DNA from: Intoshia linei
Taxonomy: Eukaryota; Orthonectida; Rhopaluridae
DNA length: 21,244 nt
Assembly (NCBI GenBank): GCA_001642005.1
Contig: LWCA01000663.1
Span: 1-21,244, forward strand
Direction of reading: 5' to 3'
The position numbers were made by a program, and so were the translations under genes. Every line of letters starts with the position of its first letter. The first letter of the stretch is position 1. The notes beneath the pieces are model-generated. The model searched no databases. It was not told the DNA's origin and was given only the letters and a program-made list of their open reading frames with translations. This document shows positions 1 through 8,179 of this stretch, one piece after another.

Positions 1-308
1 ACGAGTTATCATCATTAATTATAGATCTTAATTCGTTTTCCGTAACAACATTATTTTTTTCTTTTCTTCCCTTTTTCCTATTAATAATATTTAAATTTAT
101 ATAATTTTAAAATGTGCATGTATATGTCACTGTATGAACAATTGGCAAAATTATCTTCTATTTTAACAATCGTTTTTCGAATGCAGTCTTTTGATAGATT
201 GGTGAGTTCTGATAGTTCGTTAGAATTTTTCGTTTTATATAATGTTTTAATTGTTTCAAATATATTTTTATCTACCACTTTTCTAATTTTTCTAATATTT
301 TCATGCAT
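1..308 (-). pseudogene. DNA-transposon transposase N-terminal fragment, frameshifted
   Basis: Read on the minus strand from an ATG at 308, the frame gives about 75 residues with a helix-turn-helix-like stretch (ELSELTNLSKDCIRKTIVKI) and ends at TAA around 81-83. Shifting by one base after the KYY codons continues coding-like sequence (NRKKGRKEKNN, then TENELRSIINDDNS) to the left edge. A winged-helix/HTH segment, then a basic GRK-type linker, then a segment ending in a DNS-like motif is the usual start of Tc1/mariner-type transposases; the DDE catalytic part would lie outside the window. The frame break suggests a dead copy, though a sequencing error or tiny intron could also explain it. Family assignment is by pattern only. 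Confidence 0.4.
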
Positions 309-554
309 AATCCGATAACACAATTAACTTTATCAAATAAACTTAAACTTTTTTATATGAATCATTGCAACATGAAAAATAAAATAATATTTGAAAAAGT
401 ATTGTTCAAAATAATGTTACTTCAGTATTTTTTAAAAAAGTTTTATATTTATAAAAACAAAATTTATATTTATGAAAACAAAAGTTATATTCATGACAAA
501 CTCTGTATTTGATGGCTAATAAATCGACTGCCATAAATAATATGTAAAATAATA

Positions 555-805
555 ATTGAAAATGTAAATATTCATCCTACAATTTCAAACAAAATGTACA
601 TTGCACGTTTTCACATTTCCAATAAAAAAATACAGGTAAAAATCTATATAATTCATTCCTTCGGAAATTTTTTTCATTGATACGCAATTTAAATTTCAAA
701 TTCTCATTTTCAAAACATTTTGAATAAAATTTAAATAAAAACTACAACAACGAAACTAAAGGTAATACAACTTTGTTAATATCGCTTTTATATTTTATTA
801 CAAAC
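555..805 (+). repeat. R1a: tail fragment of dispersed repeat R1
   Basis: This stretch matches the tail of the R1 copy at about 3597-3842. Shared blocks in order are AATTGAAAATGTAAATATT, a CCTACAATTTCAAA block, CTATATAATT followed by ATTCCTTCGG, and ACTACAACAACGA. Only the distal end of the element is present, in the same orientation as all other copies. Confidence 0.7.
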
Positions 806-1006
806 ATTTTCAATAATGATAAAATTCTACTGAAATATGTTTATCAAGTGAAGATTCGGTTAATTATTGATACATAATTTTTATTTTTATGTATTTATTA
901 AAATGGTATGGAATATACATCATCTTGATTGAAAATATAATATGGAATATATCATCACATTGAAAATTAGACAAAATAGGTTAAAAATTAAGATGGAACA
1001 ATTCAC

Positions 1007-1050
1007 TTTAAAGTAAAAATTAATGTGATATGATGGTTCCACCTGAAACA
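1007..1050 (+). repeat. R3: short dispersed repeat, copy 1
   Basis: TTTAAAGTAAAAATTAATGT followed by GATATGATGGTT recurs with few changes at 16275-16312, inside the mutase intron 3. Both copies are on the + strand. They probably derive from one unrecognised mobile element; flanking sequence diverges quickly. Confidence 0.5.
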
Positions 1051-1090
1051 AATTTAGGAACTACTGCTTTAAACAATTGATAATAGTGAA

Positions 1091-1215
1091 TAGTAGGATT
1101 TTTAAGTTAAATTTTCAACTTGATTTTTTTTTAAGTATTATAAAAATGTGCCCTCGGCAGAGTTAGGTTCTTTTTGTACTTAATAAATAACAGTCAACCT
1201 AGTTAATATATAGTA
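1091..1215 (+). repeat. R2a: dispersed repeat with CTCGGCAGAG core
   Basis: The core AAAATGTGCCCTCGGCAGAG at about 1143-1163 is shared with 9643-9665 and, inverted, with 21221-21244. Similarity extends leftward through a TTTTAAGTTA block and rightward through GGTTCTTTTTGTACTTAATA to CAGTCAACCTAGT. A piece resembling the right part also occurs at about 11036-11075. The element is non-coding and no terminal inverted repeat was found. Confidence 0.7.
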
Positions 1216-1266
1216 ACCGTATACATGATCTATTCGCTACAACGTTATACTCTCCATAACGCCAAA

Positions 1267-1325
1267 CTCTCTATACCGCCATAAATATCGAAATTCCAAA
1301 ATGGCGGTATTGAGAGGTCTGACTG
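1267..1325. mobile_element. pogo/Tigger-like fold-back fragment
   Basis: CTCTCTATACCGCCAT (1267-1282) is the inverted complement of ATGGCGGTATTGAGAG (1301-1316) at 15 of 16 positions, forming a hairpin with an 18-base loop. The right end reads GAGAGGTCTGACTG followed by TA, which resembles the inverted CAGTcagaCCTCTC ends of pogo/Tigger elements with TA target sites. The left end is not clean, so this is called a fragment. Confidence 0.5.
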
Positions 1326-1382
1326 TAGTTCTATGAAAACTCAAATTACAAAATTATTGGTTAACTCACATTCATGTTTTTG

Positions 1383-2487
1383 CTAACGTCGTGAAATTAT
1401 TCTTAAAAATTTATGCCGATTACGTTCTTCAATAAATGGTAACAGACAAAAAAAAACAAATACATTTTTAGCTAAATAATTTGATATATGTAAAGATAAA
1501 ACTACCTGTGCAATAATTGTAATTAATATTCCAACTGCATTGTATAGCATTACAATCAGCATCATTATCATTTTTGTAACACGAATCTAATCATTTAGTA
1601 TTATTTATTGTAATATATGAATAATATTCATTAACTATATTATAATAAATTATTTTATCTACATCTAGCCGACTATGCGTTATATAATATATATAATATA
1701 TTGTATATACGTTATTTATAGTTATTGTATTATATTTATATAGTTATAGTTATATTGTTATAAGTTATATAGTTATAATTATATATTTAACTATTTTTTA
1801 ATATTAAATAGTCTATCAAATAAAACAAGATTAGTAACCATGTTAATACATTTTACCCTATCTACCCTTTTTTTCATTTTTTCAAGATATCAAAAATATT
1901 TTTAAATCATTTCATATTTACTCTCCCTCATATGCATCAAATTAAGTTATGTTCTATGTTTATCTTAGCATACATTTATTTAAATTTTTTTTTATTAGCA
2001 TATTATTATTTATTAGTTGTATTAATTTCAATAATTGTATTTGGAAAGGTAAAATATTAACATATTTAAAAATAAAAATACACATCAAAATAGCCATTAT
2101 GAATACAATTTATATATAACTGAATATAAATATAATATAATAAATACAATAATAATATACAATAATATTAATAATTATTTTATTAATAATAATGTATATA
2201 AAGTAAATTATGCCAAACATACTTAATATATTAAATTAATCACTGATTAATAATCAGTGTAATGTAATTAGTATAAATAGTATTTTTTTAAATTAAATAA
2301 TATAGATTTTTGAAACATCAGTATTATTGTCGTAACATTTCAATTTATAATTCAAAACGTAGTAGGTTATAGTATATAATATATAGATGTAAAATAGCAA
2401 AGTTACCTCTACATGTCGAGGTTTCACTGTTCCACTGACAGTATTTTGATATACAATCTTCACTATTAGTTGTGATGTCACAATTTT
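1383..2487 (-). CDS. Cysteine-rich single-pass membrane protein, 3' exons (partial at 5')
   Basis: Three minus-strand exons chain in phase: 2487-2407, 1586-1506 and 1471-1383 (stop TAG). The first two are both 81 nt, both start and end in phase 1, and align without gaps over 28 residues; they share C3, N8, D11, C12, C17, W19, N20, C26 and G28. That C-x8-C-x4-C-x-W-x6-C spacing recalls PSI-like disulfide modules, but it is not a certain match. The last exon has a short hydrophobic run (VFVFFCLLPFI) followed by a basic tail (EERNRHKFLRIISRR), as expected for an extracellular protein with one membrane segment and a short cytoplasmic end. Splice sites are good (tatttacag, GTAACT; tgattag, GTAGTT; attatttag). 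The last intron would be only 34 nt. The exon before 2487 was not found; R1b lies upstream. Function unknown. Confidence 0.55.
1587..2406 (-). other. Intron between the two 81-nt cysteine exons
   Basis: About 820 bases of AT-rich sequence with TATA-type simple repeats, for example around 1678-1790 and 2105-2180. I looked for further cysteine-module exons by scanning for the Cys-x-Trp codon pattern on the minus strand and found none. Confidence 0.4.
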
Positions 2488-2696
2488 CTGTAAATAAATG
2501 TATTGCATTACATTGTATTGTATTACATGTATATTATATTATTTATAATTATATATATATATCAAGCTGATAAATCAAATTAATCCATTAAACGTATAAA
2601 ATCAAAAGTTTGACGGACACTTCATAGACATAGATTTATTTACTACTTACTTCAAACTTAAAGATAACATTTATCCATGCAGTTTGATCTTAATAT

Positions 2697-3842
2697 CCTT
2701 ATTTATAGTATACGCTTTGTGTGTGTGTTATATAGTTTATTTCAATAACTACCAGTCTTAGAATTTTATAAAGTCCACATTTCTATTATAGTTTATTCCG
2801 CAGATTAAACCAATATAAATTTCAACCTTTCAAGCTCACATCTTCAGGGCTAAAACCCCAAAACTACTTTTTTTAAATGAAAACAGCCCTAGAATTTAAA
2901 AAAATTACACGTATACAGTTGTATCCTGTTAACACACAAAAAAATTCAATTTAAATAAAATGACGCCTTCACGGTCAAAAAGGCACTTTATTATTCATAT
3001 ATTTTTATTTCGAAACTATTTTATTACAACAAAACATTTAAAATAATTAATGGTCCTACAATTAAAAAAACCGATTATTCTGATAGAGCTATTCCAGTTC
3101 ATATAAATACAAAATTTCAACCCCAGAAATCTACATATTCCCGGTGAAAAATAATTTTTTACATATTATTAATTAATATTTTTCAAATATTTCGATTAAA
3201 ATAAAAATTGAAAATGAAANTTAAAAAAATATATCTTCAGGGCCAAAACCCCTAATTACCATTTTTTTAATGAAAACATCCCTATAATTTAAAAAAATTA
3301 CAGGTGGTACAGTTGTATACTGTTAATACACACAAAAATTTTCAATCTGAATAAGTGAAGACTTCACGGTTAAAAAAAGCATTTTAGTATTCATATTTTT
3401 TTTCCGAAATATTTTATTAAAACAAAAAATATGAAATAATTAACGGTCCGAAAATTAAAAAAAAATTGTTCTGATAGAGCCTATTCCATTTGATATAAAT
3501 ACAAAATTTCAACCCCAGAAATCTACATATTCCCGGTGAAAAATAATTTTTAATATAGTATTAACCAATATTTTTCAAATATTTTGATTAAGATAAAAAT
3601 TGAAAATGTAAATATTGATCCTACAATTTCAAAAAAAATGTGCATTTGTATGTCTATATATTTATAATAAAGAAATATGGATGAAAATCTATATAATTGA
3701 TTCCTTCGGAATTTTTTTCACTGCTACGCAATTTTTAAATATCATTTCCAAAACATTTTGTTTAAAATTTAAATTAAAACTACAACAACGATTACTAAAA
3801 ATAGTACAACTTTGTTATTATGATTTTTATATTTATTACAAT
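2697..3842 (+). mobile_element. R1b: R1 element with an internal tandem duplication
   Basis: It starts with a degenerate R1 terminus (CCTTATTTATAGTATACGC), followed by the shared AGTCTTAGAATTTTATAAAG segment. A unit of about 390 bp is then present twice, beginning TCTTCAGGG at 2841 and again at 3234, each running through a GTACAGTTGTAT block, a CTTCACGGT block and a CCCGGTGAAAAATAATTTTT block. After the second unit comes the same tail as in R1a. No open reading frame of note is present, so the element is non-autonomous. An N lies at the unit junction (3220). Confidence 0.75.
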
Positions 3843-3943
3843 GTGACACACAACTGAAAAATCTTGCCGTCATTTCTATATACCATCAAGTTAATTTAAA
3901 TGCCATCAATCATCATATAAAGGTTATTGGAAAGAGTATATAC

Positions 3944-4807
3944 CTCAAAACAATTGGAGCTTTCATCTAAAAATGACGGTGCAATTGATCTTGACTTTAC
4001 AACATCCTATATAAATATTACTTAAAATTTCAAATAAGAATCCAATAGCTTAAACGTTTTTATAACATACGATCATATAATTCGCACTATTATAGATAAT
4101 AAGTACAAATTAATTACAGAATTAAATGTATTTGACCATTCAGTCATTTCAATAGAGCCATAACCTATTCTAAAATGAAGATAACGTAAATGAAACAATT
4201 TACAATTGTTAATAATCCCGTGGAATGTTACACGGTAATTAAATTTATAATTTTAATTTAATTGGTTTAATAAAACAAACTGTTTTATCATAACATGGTG
4301 TTATATAAAATATTACATAAATAAAAAGTCTTGAAACGTTTTTACAGAAGAAATTGCTTTTAAATTGGTTGAAAGTACTTTGCCACGTTTTAATTTGCTT
4401 GAAACATTTCTAAATAAATTATAACAAAACGAGGCTGAGTAAAAAATCAATTGATAATGTAGTATAAAATATTTTTACGTATATGTGTATAAATTATTTA
4501 ACTTATTACATTGTACAATGTACATCTCAAATTATTATAATTATAGAATAAGGGTTTGTACATTAATGATAAGGAACCGTTAAGTGATAATAATTTATTT
4601 TAAAAAAGATTTTGAGTACACATTCTAAATATTAAAATTTACTCGTAGATGCAGATGTCTCCAAAATTAGAAAATGCTGCGTAAACGTCATATTTTGACA
4701 GATAACACCCGGATGTAATTTGTAAGTAAGCTTGATATTTTGCCTCGTTTTTTTTGGAGGAAGATTCAATTAACATTCTTAAGCAAATTAGCAGAAAATA
4801 TTTTAAA
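3944..4807 (-). CDS. Unrecognised four-exon gene segment (partial at both ends)
   Basis: Exons at 4807-4643, 4409-4317, 4169-4118 and 4006-3944 join in consistent phase to give 125 residues without a stop. Each has a good acceptor (acaatttag, ttatttag, tcattttag, tttatatag) and donor (GTAAAT, GTAATA, GTAATT, GTATAT). The first exon contains a charged start (ESSSKKNEAKYQAYLQI) then SKYDVYAAFSNFGDI, which could be one half of an RRM-like fold. Later exons carry EMTEWSNTFNSDVVKSRS and end SSNCFE. An earlier exon ending at 4997 (phase 2, hydrophobic LVIFTFLIFLL start) could join but lacks an ATG. A loose resemblance to the N-terminal RNA-binding-like domain of mitochondrial poly(A) polymerase was noticed, but I would not name it on that. 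It could also be the 5' part of the cysteine-rich gene at 1383-2487. Confidence 0.4.
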
Positions 4808-5532
4808 CTAAATTGTATCAATTAGTGTAATACATTATAATATCATTAGAATTTAAATAATGAAGAAAATATATCAAGGTTCAACTTAAAATTGATAAAC
4901 GTTAAACTTTATTTCAATTTTCAATTGTATCGTTTTTTATTTTTATTTTATGAAATCAATAGATCATGGTTTATTCATCTTTTATCAAGTTGACACCTTT
5001 TAGCCCACACTTGACACATGTTATCACGTACACACAATGTATCCAATATCTCTTGGAATACAGATACAGTCAGAATTTCATTTAACAAAAATATTAGAAA
5101 TGTAAAAATAACCAGATTACGATCAATTTATTTATATTGACTCATAATATTAGCAGAGTTTATCAATTTTTCGACATTTGTACTTTACAATGTACATTTT
5201 TAGATTCAATATATTTGTGAATTAGTAATTTTTTTTAACCCTACTTTTAACAAAATTTTTATTTTGATTTCTTTTCAAAGAAGCAATATATTATGAAAAC
5301 TCTCAAGGACGCTATAATGACTGGAAGATATGAGGTGTATATACAAAAAAATAAAATGATATAACTTTTGAGATAATTAAAAACCTCATGTTCATGGGAT
5401 GTTACTTAAAAAGTTTTAGAATCACTGGAATATTACTGACATTGTAATTATAATGACGCAATATAATTCTTTTGCTAAATAATATATAAACTATTGCTAA
5501 AATGAAATAATGTTAATTCATTGATTTACATT
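4808..5532. other. AT-rich stretch with one possible exon
   Basis: Only 4997 to about 5128 on the minus strand looks coding. It is open for about 46 codons with a hydrophobic start and then TVSVFQEILDTLCVRDNMCQ, and has a usable donor (AAAAG then GTGTCA) at 4996/4997. It lacks an in-frame ATG, being preceded by TAA. The remainder shows no gene. Confidence 0.3.
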
Positions 5533-5842
5533 TTAATTGTTAATATTTTTCATGAAATGATCAGTTATTTTAACTGACTTCTTCTTTATTTCAAATGGAT
5601 TTTGCCTTAAGGAACTGACTTGTTCAACATCTTTACCGTTTGATTGAAGGAAAAAGCGTTATAATTTTTCAAGATGGTAAAAAGCATCCGAAAAACCAAT
5701 TAAATCAGTTTTATTTGTTTCATTTTCCAATTCGTCTGTTATCAGAATCGTTTTTGATGAAAATAATTTCCAAAAATGTCATCTTGACAATAATTGTCAT
5801 CACATATAGGTAGAATATCATAGAATAAATAATTAAGCTTTT
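5533..5842 (-). pseudogene. Mitochondrial poly(A) polymerase-like C-terminal fragment, broken
   Basis: Minus-strand reading gives LNYLFYDILPICDDNYCQ in one frame (about 5842-5745). A shift of frame then gives ITDELENETNKTDLIGFSDAFYHLEKL, an in-frame TAA at 5659-5661, then RFFLQSNGKDVEQVSSLRQN continuing PFEIKKKSVKITDHFMKNIN to TAA at 5533. The order (a hydrophobic L-x-FL-x-LP helix, an F-x-x-F segment, then QNPFE and a hydrophobic/KN segment) is what the PAP-associated C-terminal region of MTPAP and related non-canonical poly(A) polymerases looks like. One frameshift plus one internal stop indicate a decayed copy. The catalytic part was not found upstream. The assignment rests on motif order only. 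Confidence 0.4.
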
Positions 5843-6178
5843 ATTACACTGTCCAACATAGCAAAAAGGAACTTAATGTAACATATATTAAAATAATCAG
5901 CTAATTTTTGTGATTCTAACTATATAAATATTTTTATAATTGAAGATCGAAAACATGTGATATTTTAATTAGTAATTTTACTATTCTATTAAATTTTTAC
6001 CCACAAAAAAACATAATGAATGTTTTACATGTCAAATAAAGTTTTTATTACATCTTTCAATTAATTAAAGCGATGAGTTAATTTTATAATTGCATTCTCA
6101 CGAAACATTTAAACAAGATTTAAACCAAGCATTACACTGTCCAACACGTATACTACAAACTTACTGCGACCATCATAA
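5843..6178. other. No gene seen
   Basis: AT-rich sequence. The only structure noticed is a direct repeat, ATTACACTGTCCAACA, at about 5844-5859 and again at 6131-6146, roughly 287 bp apart. The second copy lies just left of the HLDFF-family fragment. Confidence 0.35.
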
Positions 6179-6586
6179 ATTTTTCCTAATCTCAGCGACG
6201 CAAAAATTAATGGCCCACAAATTAGAAAACTATTAAAAGATGTACATTTTCGATCTACCCTTAAATTTGAACAAAAAGATGCGTTTAATGCTTTGGAAAA
6301 TGTAATCTCATTTTTTCTTGGAAACAATCGATCTGAAAATTACAAGGATTTAATCGAAGAGTTATTGATAAAATACCAAGAAATGAACTACCTTTATAGC
6401 ATAAAAATGTATTACCTAGAATGTCATTTAGATTTCTTTGCGCTAAACTGCGGTATGTGGTCAGACAAAAAGGGTGAACAATTTCATCAAACTATGATGT
6501 TATATGAAAGACGTTTTGGAAAATGTAGATCATTAAATATAATTTATGATTTTGTTTGGTGGTGTTCAATAAAAAATAAATTTTAA
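6179..6586 (+). pseudogene. Fragment of a multicopy arthropod family with HLDFF motif
   Basis: The frame is open from 6179 (after TAA at 6176) to TAA at 6584-6586, 135 codons. It reads PNLSDAKINGPQIRKLLKDV, then EQKDAFNALENVISFFLGNN, then KMYYLECHLDFFALNCGMWS and DKKGEQFHQTMMLYERRFGK. This order (SDAK, GPQIRKL, FLGN, SHLDFFP, SDEHGERFHQ, MEKRYQGKW) is one I know from uncharacterised proteins present in many copies in hemipteran and other arthropod genomes, probably transposon-linked. Upstream of 6176 the natural continuation (YCDHHKFF) lies in another frame, so the copy is frameshifted. There is no in-frame ATG near the start, and the C-terminus diverges after ERRFGK. Treated as a dead partial copy. 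Confidence 0.55.
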
Positions 6587-8179
6587 ATTTATCTAATTAT
6601 TACTTTTTTTATTAAATATTTTTAATTGATACCTTCTTATATCTTAATTTTTGAAATTTATGTCTATCACTTACATCCTTGATATTGAACAAGATTCGTT
6701 AAGGGGTAACCCAAATAAGTTGATTTTACGTGTAATGTAAGTAGTACATTTAGAAAATTTTTATTTCATATTGTTTGTCGATGTTGCCTTAAAATTAGAG
6801 TTAATTAATTCATTAATGTAATTACATAATTAATGACAATTTATTTTATACATACAGGGTGATTGGTAAGTAAGGCCCAATTTTAAATTCTACATAATGT
6901 GGCAAAATTTCAGATTCTAAGAAAGTTATACAAAGACGAATACAAGTTTATGGTTCTGAACCAAACCATGAACAGGTCTACCCACGAATCGTGTTATTAT
7001 TATCAACGTTCAAATTACTTATTACTCTTTAGTTACAGAAAAATAATAAAAAAATAAAATGAAAATAAATTTATTAAAGATAAATGGTTTAAACCATTTA
7101 CAAAACAGAATATAAACCAAACCATAAACAGGTTTAATCACCACATGTCTGGAATTTATGTTTTAATTTAAACATGTATCATTTTTAAATTACATATGTG
7201 AAAATGTATGAAAATAAAAGAGTAAAGTTTTTCAAAATTATTCTGTGTATATCATATCATACACAGACAGTGAAAGGGTTAAAAACCAAAATAAATGAGC
7301 TAAAAAAAGCTAGAAATTAATTTAAAATAACAAAATGGTCCACAAGACATAGTAAATCTATCAAAGGAATTACCAATACAATTAAAGCTGATTATACATA
7401 AAATAAAGTTATATTTTACATGTATCTTAACATCTTTGTATGAATTTCAATAATTAAATTTGAGGGGGTAAATATTAACTGATTTCATAATTTTGAGGAT
7501 AAATTCTTAAAATAATGATATTAATTATACCTATATGATAGTATACTAATTTATAGTTGTTGTCAATATCTTTCAGATTAAGACAAAACGTATAACATTA
7601 GATTCAGAGCTAAACTACCAAGCTCGAGGCCACCGAAAAATATTTTTTTTTAAACGATGCGTAATATCATATGGCCCACCCACCTATCCAAGAATTTTGG
7701 TGTGAAATTTTAAATTTAATACACAAAAAAGTAATTATATTCAAGAATATATTTTTTTAATATTCAATTTAGAAAATGAGGCCACCTTATACCAAAAATT
7801 CTTTCGAGGCCTTATCTTTAAGAGGGTCTCGGGTGCGATAGATTCAGCCCTGATTAGATTAAAAATTTTTTATGACAAGACTATTCAAAATTGAATTTTC
7901 GACAACGAATTAACACTTTAAATGAATATAAGCATCAAATTATTGCTGAGCGGCATTGTATTTAAGATACCGTTGACACCCTAGTGGACACCCTCTGGAA
8001 TCCAGAGTCTGGATATATAATATATTCAGATTATGCAGATTTGTATATACAAAATTTAATGATACATTTCAAATAATTTACAAATTTAAACTCCAATTGT
8101 ACAAATTTTCTGCTTTTTTATACATGTCCGTTTCCTAATTTAAAATATAAGTTATATAATATATATAGTCATTATAGTT
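6587..8179. other. Gene-free stretch with decayed repeats
   Basis: No convincing gene. Noted items: an ACAGGGTGATTGGTAAGTAA start of a probable old mobile element at 6855; an imperfect direct repeat, CCAAACCATGAACAGG (6961-6976) and CCAAACCATAAACAGG (7117-7132); a perfect 20-bp palindrome TAAATGGTTTAAACCATTTA at 7081-7100; and a decayed segment at 7600-7860 in which GAGGCCACC occurs twice. A weak coding-like run at about 7330-7450 on the plus strand lacks an ATG and splice support. The right end is the 3' flank of the minus-strand gene that stops at 8180. Confidence 0.4.

Larger units (their letters stand above)
324..1382. other. Gene-free stretch of repeat fragments
   Basis: No coding region is supported here. 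It holds the R1a tail fragment (about 555-805), an R3 repeat fragment (1007-1050), the R2a repeat (1091-1215) and a pogo-like fold-back (1267-1325), each listed separately. The rest is unremarkable AT-rich DNA. The right part is the 3' flank of the minus-strand gene ending at 1383; no clear AATAAA signal was seen on the minus strand close to that stop. Confidence 0.5.

Noticed and set aside
2650-2690. Minus-strand run QTAWINVIFKFE followed by a strong GTAAGTAG donor
   Set aside because: Its phases do not fit between the exon at 3944 and the exon at 2487, and its acceptor is poor.
6109-6327. 72-codon minus-strand frame
   Set aside because: It is the antisense shadow of the HLDFF-family frame and has no ATG-supported family match.
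7330-7450. Plus-strand coding-like run NGPQDIVNLSKELPIQLKLI
   Set aside because: No ATG, no convincing splice sites and no recognised family.
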